From Novosphingobium sp. (lineage in GTDB: Bacteria; Pseudomonadota; Alphaproteobacteria; Sphingomonadales; Sphingomonadaceae): a stretch of 43,120 bases of DNA. A model generated the notes under the pieces. It made no database searches, was not told the DNA's origin, and saw only the letters and a list, made by a program, of their open reading frames with translations. Positions 29,280 to 37,819 of the stretch are shown here, piece after piece; position 1 is the first letter of the stretch, and each line of letters opens with the position of its first letter. The stretch is from NCBI RefSeq assembly GCF_025351285.1, contig NZ_JANXWG010000129.1, forward strand, positions 1 through 43,120. The letters are read 5' to 3'. The position numbers and the translations under genes are program-made.

Positions 29280-29300
29280 CCCGGTGCGGGATGCACCGGG
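29280..29300 (-). terminator. Perfect hairpin between mltG and the peroxiredoxin gene
   Basis: CCCGGTGC (29280-29287) and GCACCGGG (29293-29300) form an 8-bp GC-rich stem with a 5-base loop in the 199-bp gap downstream of mltG. There is no strong T-run on the minus strand, only a short ATTTCG region. Termination of the acpP-fabF-mltG transcript is therefore possible but unproven; it could instead lie in the peroxiredoxin leader. Confidence 0.4.
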
Positions 29301-29439
29301 TGCGATGCCGCTTTGCCCGGATTCGATTGATTGATCCAACGCATTGAACTGGTAACATTGATCGGAAAAGTCGATCCAATGCGGGTGCGGCCGCTAATTG
29401 CCGAGATATCCTCGCGGTCCCAACCGCCGATCCCGGCGC

Positions 29440-30417
29440 CTACAATTCGCCTTTGGCCCGTCTCAGCGCAAACCACTTGGCCACGTTGGCGTTGTGCTGC
29501 TCCAGCGTTTCGGCAAACTGGTGGCCGCCGGTGCCGTCCGCCACCATGTAGAGCGCGGTGGTTTTCGCCGGATGGAGCACGGCTTCGATCGAAGCTTTGC
29601 TGGGGTTCGTAATCGGGCCTCTGGGCAGGCCGACCATCGCGTACGTATTGTAATCGTTGACCGCCTGGATTTCAGACTGGCGGATGCGGCGGCCGAGCGG
29701 CTTGCCTCTGGTGATCGGGTAGATGATCGTCGGGTCTGCCTGGAGCAGCATCCCTTTGCGCAACCGGTTGGAATAAAGCGCGGCGACCATCGGGCGTTCG
29801 GAGGGCTTGGCGGTTTCCTTCTCGACGATCGAGGCCAGGACCACCGCTTCCTCGGGCGTTTTGGCCACGGTGTCGGGCGAGCGGCCGGCCCAAGCTTGCT
29901 TGACCACGCGCGCCATGGCGGCCTGCATCCGCGCAACCACGGCAGCGCGTTGCTCACCGCGTGCGAAGGCGTAGCTGTCGGGCAGCACGCTGCCTTCCTT
30001 CGGCACGGCGACCGGCCCAGTCAGCAACGGGCGTGCCATCAGCCGATCGTAGACCATGATCGAGGGCATGCCTTCGGGGATCATGACGAAGCGGTTGAGC
30101 GTCTCGCCCTCGGCCAGCAGCGCCAAAATCTGCGATTCGCTGGCGTGCGCCGGCAGTTCGAATTCGCCGGCCTTGATGTCATCGGCGCTACCGCCGAGCA
30201 GCCTGGCGTGGAGCTTGAACGCCAAGGCCGAACGGATCGCACCGTCCTTCTGGAGCTTGAGCGCGAGGCTGCCGAGCGTCGAGCCATCGGGCACGATGAA
30301 TGCGGTGGGCTTTGCCAGCGGGCCGGCGCCGTACCATCCGCGCAGCACACTGCCGCCGCCGATCAGCCCGACTACCGCCAAGACAATCGCCAGCAGGCCC
30401 AGTTTTCCGCGCTTCAT
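29440..30417 (-). CDS. mltG: Endolytic murein transglycosylase MltG
   Basis: Inner-membrane YceG/MltG-family enzyme that cuts nascent glycan strands and helps end peptidoglycan chain elongation. It has 325 residues: one N-terminal membrane helix (LGLLAIVLAVVGLIGGGSVL, about 6-25), a LysM-like part, then the catalytic domain. The catalytic glutamate is in ASIVEKET (about Glu199), followed by the YSNRLRKGMLLQADPTIIY and YNTYAMVGLPRGPI segments characteristic of the family. It starts 28 bp after the fabF stop, consistent with an acpP-fabF-mltG operon, a common arrangement in alphaproteobacteria. Confidence 0.96.
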   Translation of the reverse strand: MKRGKLGLLAIVLAVVGLIGGGSVLRGWYGAGPLAKPTAFIVPDGSTLGSLALKLQKDGAIRSALAFKLHARLLGGSADDIKAGEFELPAHASESQILALLAEGETLNRFVMIPEGMPSIMVYDRLMARPLLTGPVAVPKEGSVLPDSYAFARGEQRAAVVARMQAAMARVVKQAWAGRSPDTVAKTPEEAVVLASIVEKETAKPSERPMVAALYSNRLRKGMLLQADPTIIYPITRGKPLGRRIRQSEIQAVNDYNTYAMVGLPRGPITNPSKASIEAVLHPAKTTALYMVADGTGGHQFAETLEQHNANVAKWFALRRAKGEL

Positions 30418-30445
30418 GTCCGTGATCCCCCCGCCCCTTGCGGGA

Positions 30446-31702
30446 TCAAAGTTCCTTCACGATCACGCTGGCGTTGGTGCCGCCAAACCCGAAGCTGTTG
30501 TTGAGCGCGGCGCGGACGCGGCGTTTTTTCGCCACGTGCGGCACCAGGTCGACGCCCTCGCAGCCCTCGGCGGGATTATCGAGGTTGAGCGTGGGGGGCA
30601 CTATCTGGTCGCGGATCGACAGGATGCAGAAGATCGTCTCGACCGCGCCCGCGCCGCCGAGCAGGTGTCCGATGGCGGATTTGGTGCTGCTCATCGAGAC
30701 ATTGCCGATTTCGTTGCCGAACAGCCGCCGCACCGCACCGAGTTCGATCGTATCGGCCATGGTCGAGGTACCGTGAGCGTTGATGTAGTCGATGTCGGCT
30801 GGGGCCATGCCGGCCTTTTTCAGCGCCATTTCCATCGAGCGGAACGCGCCGAAGCCATCGGGGTGCGGGGCGGTGACGTGATAGGCGTCGCCCGACAGGC
30901 CATAGCCGACCACTTCGGCGTAGATTTTCGCGCCGCGCGCCTTGGCGTGTTCGTATTCTTCGAGCACGACCACGCCCGCGCCTTCGCCCATGACGAAGCC
31001 ATCGCGGTCGCGGTCATAGGGGCGGCTGGCCTGCTCGGGCCGATCGTTGAAGCTGCAATTGAGCGCGCGCGCCTGAGCGAAGCCGGCGATGCCGATTGGA
31101 CAGATGGTGCCTTCGGCGCCGCCCGCCAGCATGATATCGGCATCGTCGTCGCGGATCATCCGCGCGGCGTCACCGATCGAGTGCGCGCCGGTCGAGCAAG
31201 CGGTGACGACCGCGTGGTTCGGACCCATCAAGCCATACTTGATCGAGACCTGGCCCGAAATCAGGTTGATCAGCCGGCCGTGGACGAAGTGTGGGCTGAC
31301 TCGGCTCGGGCCTTTTGAGGCCAGCACCAGCGATTCGCTTTCGATCCCCGGCAAGCCGCCAATGCCCGAACCGATCGAACAGCCGGCGCGCAGCCGGGTT
31401 GCCTCGTCCATTTCGGTCAGGCCAGCGTCTTCCAACGCCTGGCCCGCGGCGTCGATGCCGTAGATGATGAACGGATCGACCTGGCGCTGGACCTTGTGAT
31501 CCACGCGCTTGTTGGGATCGAAGCCATAGGCATGGTCGGCCGGCTTGATTTCGCAGGCGATCGTACACTTTTGGTCAAACGCATCGAACCGGGTGATCGT
31601 GCCCGCACCCGATTTGCTGGCGAGAATATTGGCCCAGGCGGTTTCGACATCGGCCCCCAGCGGGGTGACCATGCCAAGTCCGGTTACAACGACACGACGC
31701 AT
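30446..31702 (-). CDS. fabF: Beta-ketoacyl-ACP synthase II
   Basis: Condensing enzyme of type II fatty acid synthesis (KAS II), elongating acyl-ACP with malonyl-ACP in the cytoplasm. It has 418 residues. The active-site Cys169 is in VVTACSTGAH, His310 in NAHGTST, Lys341 in STKSAIGH and His346 in the same segment; the C-terminal NNSFGFGGTNAS glycine loop is complete. The start at 31702 gives the family N-terminus MRRVVVTGLG and has GGAG about ten bases upstream; the longer frame reaching 31792 lacks similarity. It lies downstream of acpP, separated by 216 bp holding REP-like repeats and a hairpin. Confidence 0.98.
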   Translation of the reverse strand: MRRVVVTGLGMVTPLGADVETAWANILASKSGAGTITRFDAFDQKCTIACEIKPADHAYGFDPNKRVDHKVQRQVDPFIIYGIDAAGQALEDAGLTEMDEATRLRAGCSIGSGIGGLPGIESESLVLASKGPSRVSPHFVHGRLINLISGQVSIKYGLMGPNHAVVTACSTGAHSIGDAARMIRDDDADIMLAGGAEGTICPIGIAGFAQARALNCSFNDRPEQASRPYDRDRDGFVMGEGAGVVVLEEYEHAKARGAKIYAEVVGYGLSGDAYHVTAPHPDGFGAFRSMEMALKKAGMAPADIDYINAHGTSTMADTIELGAVRRLFGNEIGNVSMSSTKSAIGHLLGGAGAVETIFCILSIRDQIVPPTLNLDNPAEGCEGVDLVPHVAKKRRVRAALNNSFGFGGTNASVIVKEL

Positions 31703-31799
31703 GCAATTCTCCGTTCGAGCTTTTCCGGTGCCCGATTCATACCGTTCTCGCCAATTCAACCAGGCCGTTCTCAAAAACCCAAACAGGCCCAACCCGCGC

Positions 31800-31820
31800 G
31801 GGCTGAGCCTGTTGAAGCCC
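31800..31820. repeat. REP-like palindromic element, copy 1
   Basis: The 21-bp unit is flanked by GGGCT/AGCCC and, read on the minus strand, has the core CTTCAACAGGCTCAG. It matches copy 2 (31859-31879, core CTTCGACAAGCTCAG) in 13 of 15 bases but points the other way, so the two form an inverted pair. Elements with this core are, from general knowledge, scattered through many sphingomonad and other GC-rich genomes. Confidence 0.7.
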
Positions 31821-31858
31821 TATCCTGCTGCCGGTTGCGGGCAGATATGGTTAGGGCT

Positions 31859-31879
31859 GCCCTTCGACAAGCTCAGGGC
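31859..31879. repeat. REP-like palindromic element, copy 2
   Basis: This 21-bp unit has GCCCT/AGGGC ends and core CTTCGACAAGCTCAG on the plus strand. It forms an inverted pair with the copy at 31800-31820, so the acpP-fabF spacer can fold into a long cruciform or RNA hairpin. Confidence 0.7.
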
Positions 31880-31892
31880 GAACGGGGTGTGG

Positions 31893-31912
31893 GGGAAGGC
31901 CGAGGCCTTCCC
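31893..31912 (-). terminator. Perfect 9-bp hairpin just after acpP
   Basis: GGGAAGGCC (31893-31901) and GGCCTTCCC (31904-31912) form a perfect stem with a 2-base gap, six bases after the acpP stop. No T-run follows, so it is more likely an mRNA 3' stabiliser or partial attenuator than a strong terminator. It could help set the high acpP to fabF ratio usual for this operon. Confidence 0.5.
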
Positions 31913-31918
31913 TGCCGA

Positions 31919-32155
31919 TCAGCCCTTATGCTCGTCGATATAGGTGATCGCGTCCGAAACAGTCGAGATCTTCTCGGCCGCGTCGTCGGGGATCTCGACG
32001 CCGAATTCTTCTTCGAACGCCATGACCAGTTCGACGATGTCAAGCGAGTCCGCGCCCAGATCGTCGATGAAACTTGCGTCTTCGGTGACCTTGTCGGCTT
32101 CTACGCCCAGATGCTCGACAACGATCTTTTTAACGCGCTCGGCGGTATCGCTCAT
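31919..32155 (-). CDS. acpP: Acyl carrier protein
   Basis: A 78-residue, strongly acidic carrier protein that holds growing acyl chains during fatty acid synthesis. The DSL motif (Ser37) is the site of the 4'-phosphopantetheine group, within [15 protein letters not shown]. The length and the [16 protein letters not shown] start are typical. GAAGGGG lies shortly upstream of the ATG. It is the first gene of the acpP-fabF-mltG run. Confidence 0.98.
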   Translation of the reverse strand: MSDTAERVKKIVVEHLGVEADKVTEDASFIDDLGADSLDIVELVMAFEEEFGVEIPDDAAEKISTVSDAITYIDEHKG

Positions 32156-32194
32156 GAAATGCCCCTTCGAAGGAAAGCGGTTGGTTCGGCTTTC

Positions 32195-32223
32195 GCCCTA
32201 ATGAACGGATATGCCGCTGGCAA
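32195..32223 (-). promoter_or_regulatory. Candidate acpP promoter
   Basis: On the minus strand TTGCCA (32223-32218) and TAGGGC (32200-32195) are separated by 17 bases, about 40 bases before the acpP start. The -10 match is weak. Confidence 0.35.
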
Positions 32224-32277
32224 GCCTTGACCCGGCGTGATTGCGTGCGGACAGCCGTAGACGGCACCCATCCGCCC

Positions 32278-33342
32278 TTATCCGCCAGTCATCACCGTTG
32301 GAAACCCGACGGTGATGACACCGCCGTGCACGGTCATGTCACCTAGCCGCGCAGCCGCCATCCCGCCAATTCTTACCGTTGCCGATCCCTTGGCAATGGC
32401 GTCTGGCGGCCCGACGCAGGTTGCCATATCACCAACTCGCGCCGCCATCTGCCCTCCTACCAACACCGTAGGGCAACCTATGGCGATCGGCCCGCCGACG
32501 TGCGGTACAAGGCCGGTGACCATCGGGCAGGTGTGCATGTCGGTGATGCGAGCCTGCATCGGCCCGCCGCCGCACGCCGGACTTGCGCGCATGGCCGCCA
32601 GATAGTTTTCCATGGGATGAATGTATTTGAGATCGAGCCCCACCCCGACAAGTAGCCCGAGCAATGCCAATCCCGGAGCAATCAACAGGCCAGCCAGGGG
32701 CAAGACCACGTTAAAGGCCACATCCCGGGCAGCCAGACCGGCAGTGCGACCCAGCGTATCGGAGCTACCGACCTGCCTGCCGATCGCCGGCACTACGTCG
32801 CCAGGCAGCGCAAGGTTTCGCACGAACGGTTTGGCTTTTGCGATCTGGTCCTCATTGAGCGCAAAAGCTGCGCCGGGAGACGCAAAGGTGACAGCCTCGC
32901 GCCCTTCGTCGAGAACACCTGCGGAATATTCGGCTTCGGCAGCGCCTTTGGAATGTCCGGTGAACGACAACTTTGTCGGTTTGAAATTTTCATTTACCCG
33001 TCTGGCAAAGGCTTCCGCATCCTTGAACGATTCCGGGGGACCCTTCCGCAATCCCAGCTTTCCTCCGCCGATTTCGAGCAAATCTGTCTTGCCCCAATCA
33101 ACCATCGATCCATCCGATCCGATTGCCCTGCTTCCGCGACTGGCGATGACGACTTCGCCGGTATTCTTGTTTCGGAAAGCCTGGCCGAAGTAGCCGCTGG
33201 TCTCCGAGTGCATCTCAACCGGTCGCCCGTCCGCCTCGCGCAGGATTTCCCAATTTGCCTCCATGCCCAAAGGAACCGACGTTCCTTCGGGTCCGCCATA
33301 AGCGGCTTGTGCCAACTGGCCATATTCGTATTCGCTTGGCAT
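32278..33342 (-). CDS. Lipase-PAAR fusion, putative type VI secretion effector
   Basis: A 354-residue protein. Residues 1-250 resemble class-3-type lipases: nucleophile elbow GHSKG (Ser131), candidate Asp182 in LPGDVVP, and candidate His242 in YIHPMENYL. A hydrophobic membrane-like segment (about 209-237) lies between the Asp and the His. Residues of about 263-354 are a PAAR domain with repeated IGxP-x-V and ARxGDM turns, the cone that sharpens the T6SS VgrG spike. Lipases carried on PAAR tips are known antibacterial phospholipase effectors, but most such fusions have PAAR at the N-terminus; here the order is reversed. The ATG overlaps the stop of the upstream lipoprotein gene as TGATG. No T6SS structural genes are in the window. 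Lipase activity is inferred from motifs only. Confidence 0.78.
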   Translation of the reverse strand: MPSEYEYGQLAQAAYGGPEGTSVPLGMEANWEILREADGRPVEMHSETSGYFGQAFRNKNTGEVVIASRGSRAIGSDGSMVDWGKTDLLEIGGGKLGLRKGPPESFKDAEAFARRVNENFKPTKLSFTGHSKGAAEAEYSAGVLDEGREAVTFASPGAAFALNEDQIAKAKPFVRNLALPGDVVPAIGRQVGSSDTLGRTAGLAARDVAFNVVLPLAGLLIAPGLALLGLLVGVGLDLKYIHPMENYLAAMRASPACGGGPMQARITDMHTCPMVTGLVPHVGGPIAIGCPTVLVGGQMAARVGDMATCVGPPDAIAKGSATVRIGGMAAARLGDMTVHGGVITVGFPTVMTGG

Positions 33343-34448
33343 CAGTGCAGTATCGCGGGAGCAAGCGGGACGGTCAGGAACCTGGCCTGCCGAGTCAGCA
33401 GCGCGCCAACTGTGCGCCCGTCCGGCGAAAACCGCGCCACCACAATCTGCTTGTCGCCAACCGGAATGGTCTCAACCAAAGTGCCGCCGCGTTTCCAGTC
33501 GACAATTTCCATCGAGCCTCCGGTCTCGCCCAAAACGGCCCATGGCTTTGACGGATCGGGCGAGAAGTCGAGCGAACGGATTTCACCCGACCCGGCTCGA
33601 ATTTGGCCAAGCAGTGTGCCGCTCCGAGTGTCCCACAACGACAGCATGTTGTTCATCGGTTCAACCTTGCCGGGAACGTATGGCGGATCACCGGTGGTGG
33701 CCAGCACAGACCCGTCGGGACTGAATGCTACCATCCCGAAGCCGACGACCCGGGTAGGAAGCGTCCGCACCACTTGCCCGCTTTCCAGGCAAATCAATCG
33801 CACTTGCGAATCCTGGCCCACTACCGCGACATTAGCCCCGCCAGAGACGATAGCGCCGATCGAACTGCCTGGGATTTTGCCGCGCAGGAGAAGCCTGGCC
33901 CCGAGGTCATAGACCGACAATGCCGATCCACCCCCGGCTTGCGCCGGCATCTGGTGCGCCCCGATGAGGCGATTGCTCGCGCGATCCACCCAAAAGCGGA
34001 CCAGCATGTTCATTGCGGTCCCGGCCGCAGCCCCGTTTGCGCCCGGCAAGTGACTGACAGTGTTGTGCACGCTGTCCCAGATCGTGACCGCGTCGCCCGC
34101 ATCGAGCGGAGCGCAAATCACCCTTCCTTGGGCATCCCATGCGACGTTTTCGACTCCGCCCGCCAGATTGCCAAGCCGTGCGACGATTTGACCACTAGCC
34201 GCATCGAAAATGGCGACTCGTCGCAAAGCTTGAGAATGAACCGCAATTTTTCGCCCGTCCGGGCTCCATGCGAATTCCGAAACTGCGCCCTCGCCATCGG
34301 CAACATCGAACTGCATGACCGCACTGCCCTTGCCCTGCTCTCGCGACACGCTGCACCCGGCAACCATTGCGCCTCCGATCAATAGCGCAGTTACCGTTCG
34401 AATGATTGCTCCGTCACTCCAACGGCGGAATACACCTCGGAAGTACAC
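33342..34448 (-). CDS. WD40-like beta-propeller lipoprotein, candidate immunity or partner protein
   Basis: A 368-residue protein with an N-terminal lipoprotein signal (hydrophobic TALLIGGAMVAGC, lipidated Cys about 32), so predicted to be membrane-anchored in the periplasm. The rest is a run of propeller blades with SPDGRKIAV, AFSPDGSVLATTG, LSLWDTRSG and ARFSPDGRTVG segments, about six or seven in number. It is translationally coupled (TGATG) to the lipase-PAAR gene. Immunity proteins of T6SS lipase effectors are typically periplasmic lipoproteins, so immunity is a reasonable guess. A loading or scaffold role is the alternative. The start is a GTG at 34448; no ATG fits upstream of the signal peptide, and the start is uncertain. 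Confidence 0.75.
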   Translation of the reverse strand: MYFRGVFRRWSDGAIIRTVTALLIGGAMVAGCSVSREQGKGSAVMQFDVADGEGAVSEFAWSPDGRKIAVHSQALRRVAIFDAASGQIVARLGNLAGGVENVAWDAQGRVICAPLDAGDAVTIWDSVHNTVSHLPGANGAAAGTAMNMLVRFWVDRASNRLIGAHQMPAQAGGGSALSVYDLGARLLLRGKIPGSSIGAIVSGGANVAVVGQDSQVRLICLESGQVVRTLPTRVVGFGMVAFSPDGSVLATTGDPPYVPGKVEPMNNMLSLWDTRSGTLLGQIRAGSGEIRSLDFSPDPSKPWAVLGETGGSMEIVDWKRGGTLVETIPVGDKQIVVARFSPDGRTVGALLTRQARFLTVPLAPAILH

Positions 34449-34583
34449 GTAAGATCATCCCCGAACGCAAGAGCAATTTCGGCCGCGGCTGAAATTAACA
34501 AGCATCCGAGCACAAGTCATGCGTTATCTCGCGCAGCGAAATGGCCTTGGACCACTCGCAGCCGGCCCCTGCAGGCGATTATT

Positions 34584-36365
34584 TCATCCCTTGCTCGACT
34601 CGACCACGCGGATGTTGAGTTCGCGCAACTGCTTGGCGGTGACGGGGCCAGGAGCGCCCATCATCAGGTCTTCGGCCTTCTGGTTCATCGGGAAGACCAC
34701 GACCTCGCGGATGTTGGGTTCATCGGCGAGCAGCATCACGATGCGGTCGACCCCCGGCGCCGAACCGCCGTGCGGCGGCGCGCCGAACTTGAAGGCATTG
34801 ATCATGCCGGCAAATTCGGTGTCGACCATGTCCTTGCTGTAGCCGGCGATCTCAAACGCCTTGTACATGATTTCGGGCCGGTGGTTCCGGATCGCACCCG
34901 ACGACAATTCCACGCCGTTGCAGACGATGTCGTACTGCCACGCCAGGATGGTCAGCGGGTCCATCGTTTCCAGCGCTTCCATCTCGCCCTGCGGCATCGA
35001 GAACGGGTTGTGGCTGAAATCGACCTTTTTCGCGTCCTCGTCGTATTCGAACATCGGGAAATCGACGATCCAGCACAGCTTGAACGCGCCCTGCTCGATC
35101 AGTCCGAGCTGTTCGCCCGCCCGCGTACGCGCCGCGCCCGCCAGCTTGACGGCTTGCGTCAGCTTGCCTGCCGCGAAAAATACGCCATCGTCGGGTCCAA
35201 GACCGAGCGCCTCGACCAGCTTGGCTGTCGCTTCAGGGCCGTGGTTCTTGGCGATCGGTCCGGCGGGGACGCCTTCCTTGATGTTGATGTAACCCAGGCC
35301 CGCATGGCCCTCGGCGCGCGCCCATTCGTTCATGTCGTCGAAGAACTTGCGGCTGTTCTTGCCCGCGCACGGCGCCGGGATCGCGCGGACCACGCCGCCT
35401 TCGCTGGCGATACGGTCGAACAATCCGAAGCCGGAGCCCTTGAAGTGCTCGGTCACGTCCGAAATCTCGATCGGGTTGCGCAGATCGGGCTTGTCCGAAC
35501 CGTATTTCAGCATCGAAGTGGCATAGGGAATGCGCGGGAAGCTGCCCGATGGCGTCACCGTCTTGCCGCGCGCGAATTCCTCGAATACGCCCGCCAAAAC
35601 GGGCTCGATGGCGTTGAACACGTCGTCCTGCGTAACGAAGCTCATCTCGAAATCGAGCTGGTAGAATTCGCCCGGCGAACGGTCGGCACGCGCGTCCTCA
35701 TCGCGGAAGCACGGTGCGATCTGGAAATAGCGATCGAACCCGGCCACCATCAGCAACTGCTTGAACATCTGCGGCGCCTGCGGCAGCGCATAGAACTTGC
35801 CCGGATGGACCCGGCTCGGCACCAGGTAATCGCGTGCGCCTTCGGGACTGGAGGCCGTCAGGATCGGAGTCTGGAACTCGGTGAACCCTTGTCCGACCAT
35901 GCGCTGGCGCAACGAGGAAATGACCGCGCTGCGCAGCATCATGTTGGCATGGAGCTTCTCGCGTCGCAGATCGAGGAAGCGATAGCGCAAGCGGATATCC
36001 TCGGGATATTCCTGCTCGCCGGCTACCGGCATCGGTAGTTCCTCGGCGGCCGAGCGCACTTCGGCGTCCTGCACCCACATTTCGATCCCGCCGGTCGGCA
36101 GGTTGGCGTTGACCGTATCAGCGGTGCGCGCGACGACCTTGCCGGTCAGCGTGACCACGCTTTCGACGCGCAGCCGTTCGAGCGTGCTGAACGCCGGGCT
36201 GTCCGTATCCGCGACGATCTGCGTGAGGCCGTAATGGTCGCGCAAGTCGACGAACAGCAGCCCGCCGTGGTCGCGCTTGCGGTGGACCCAGCCGGAAAGG
36301 CGGACGATCGAGCCGACGTCGCTGGCGCGCAGCTGGCCGCAGGTGTGTGTGCGATAGGGGTGCAT
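34584..36365 (-). CDS. aspS: Aspartyl-tRNA synthetase
   Basis: Class II synthetase charging tRNA-Asp (in many alphaproteobacteria also tRNA-Asn, for later amidation). An N-terminal OB-fold anticodon-binding domain ([21 protein letters not shown] is its core) is followed by the catalytic domain with motif 2 ([11 protein letters not shown]), the bacterial GAD insertion, and motif 3 ([18 protein letters not shown]). Length, about 593 residues, is normal. Two adjacent ATGs at 36368 and 36365 are possible; I chose the second because the family begins MHxYRTHTCG. It is divergent from rnd across about 150 bp. Confidence 0.97.
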   Translation of the reverse strand: MHPYRTHTCGQLRASDVGSIVRLSGWVHRKRDHGGLLFVDLRDHYGLTQIVADTDSPAFSTLERLRVESVVTLTGKVVARTADTVNANLPTGGIEMWVQDAEVRSAAEELPMPVAGEQEYPEDIRLRYRFLDLRREKLHANMMLRSAVISSLRQRMVGQGFTEFQTPILTASSPEGARDYLVPSRVHPGKFYALPQAPQMFKQLLMVAGFDRYFQIAPCFRDEDARADRSPGEFYQLDFEMSFVTQDDVFNAIEPVLAGVFEEFARGKTVTPSGSFPRIPYATSMLKYGSDKPDLRNPIEISDVTEHFKGSGFGLFDRIASEGGVVRAIPAPCAGKNSRKFFDDMNEWARAEGHAGLGYINIKEGVPAGPIAKNHGPEATAKLVEALGLGPDDGVFFAAGKLTQAVKLAGAARTRAGEQLGLIEQGAFKLCWIVDFPMFEYDEDAKKVDFSHNPFSMPQGEMEALETMDPLTILAWQYDIVCNGVELSSGAIRNHRPEIMYKAFEIAGYSKDMVDTEFAGMINAFKFGAPPHGGSAPGVDRIVMLLADEPNIREVVVFPMNQKAEDLMMGAPGPVTAKQLRELNIRVVESSKG

Positions 36366-36516
36366 CATGGCGCGGCTAACAGGCCAAGGTTTGTGGTTTG
36401 TCAAGCGGGCTGGGGACTGGCCGAGTGAGGATCGGCAGCGCGCAACTGTGCAAGACGCAGGCAAATCGCGGTCGCCCACTGGAAAAACCCTCGCGTTGCG
36501 CTAACAGCGGTGGCCT

Positions 36517-37806
36517 ATGAAGATCCATCCGCTGATCACGACCACGCAAGCCCTCACCGAACTCTGCGAAAGGCTTGCCAAAGCCCCGTTCGTCACGGTC
36601 GACACCGAGTTCATGCGCGAGAACACGTTCTGGCCCGAATTGTGCCTGATCCAGATAGCCGATGAAACCGAAGCCGCGGCGATCGATCCGCTGGCGCAGG
36701 GCATCGACATGACCCCGCTGTGGGATCTGATGGTCAACAATGAAGACGTGCTCAAGGTGTTCCACGCCGGCGGGCAGGATGTCGAAATCATCTACAACCT
36801 CACGGGCAAGACCCCGCACCCGATTTTCGACACGCAGATTGCGATGATGGCGGTCAGCCAGGCCGAACAGATCGGCTATTCCAACCTGGTCGAATCGTGG
36901 CTGGGCATCCCGGTCGACAAGGGCGCCCGCTTCACCGACTGGAGCCGCCGCCCGCTGACCGAGCGCCAGATCGAATATGCGATCGGCGACGTCACGCACT
37001 TGTCGAAGATCTTCCCCAAGCTGCTGCGCAAGCTGCGCAAGACCGGTCGCGGTGCGTGGCTGGATATCGAGATGGAGCGGCTGGCCGATCCGGAAAACTA
37101 TCGCTCCGACGTCGACAAGGCGTGGCTGCGGATCAAGGCGCCCAGCCGCAATCCGGCGGTGCTGGGCCGGTTGAAGGCCATTGCTGCGTGGCGCGAACGC
37201 GAGGCGATGGACAAGAACATCCCGCGTGGCCGGATGATGCGCGACGAAACCATCGCCGACATCGCCGGGCACCCGCCCAAGGACCAGTCCGAACTCGCCA
37301 AGGTGCGCGGGCTGTCCACCGGCTGGAAGGACAACGATATCGGCCGCCGCCTGATGGGCGTGCTGGCCAACGCCAGGCCGATGACCGAGGACGAAATGCC
37401 GCCGCGGGCACCGCGCGGCGCACCGCTGGGCAAGGAAGGCGCCTTGGTGGCCGATTTGCTGAAGCTGCTGCTCAAGATCCGGGCTCGCGAGATCGACATT
37501 GCCGCCAGGCTTCTCGCTCGGAGCGACGATCTCGAGGCGCTTGCCGCCGGGCAGCGCAAGGGTGTGGCCATCCTCGAAGGCTGGCGGATGGATGTATTCG
37601 GTCGCGATGCGCTCGATCTGGTCGAGGGCCGGCTGGCGTTCGCAGTGGTCAATGGCAAGCTCAAGATGGCGCATATCGACGATATCGGCGCCAAGGACGA
37701 AGCGATCGCGCATATCGACAATGCATCAGCGACCACGATCGACGACGATGACGAACCGCTGGTGATCGCCGAGCCTGTCAGCGCCGCAAACGACGACGAG
37801 GACTAG
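36517..37806 (+). CDS. rnd: Ribonuclease D
   Basis: A 3'-5' exoribonuclease trimming tRNA precursors and other RNAs. DEDDy exonuclease domain: Asp29 and Glu31 in VDTEFMREN, Asp88 in HAGGQDVEII, and Tyr154 with Asp158 in QIEYAIGDVTHL. An HRDC domain follows at about 215-300. At 429 residues it is longer than many homologues because of an acidic C-terminal tail (IDDDDEPL... to NDDED) of about 35 residues. oxyR starts 13 bp downstream on the same strand, so the two may be co-transcribed. Confidence 0.95.
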   Translation: MKIHPLITTTQALTELCERLAKAPFVTVDTEFMRENTFWPELCLIQIADETEAAAIDPLAQGIDMTPLWDLMVNNEDVLKVFHAGGQDVEIIYNLTGKTPHPIFDTQIAMMAVSQAEQIGYSNLVESWLGIPVDKGARFTDWSRRPLTERQIEYAIGDVTHLSKIFPKLLRKLRKTGRGAWLDIEMERLADPENYRSDVDKAWLRIKAPSRNPAVLGRLKAIAAWREREAMDKNIPRGRMMRDETIADIAGHPPKDQSELAKVRGLSTGWKDNDIGRRLMGVLANARPMTEDEMPPRAPRGAPLGKEGALVADLLKLLLKIRAREIDIAARLLARSDDLEALAAGQRKGVAILEGWRMDVFGRDALDLVEGRLAFAVVNGKLKMAHIDDIGAKDEAIAHIDNASATTIDDDDEPLVIAEPVSAANDDED

Positions 37807-37819
37807 GCCAGCCAGGCGC

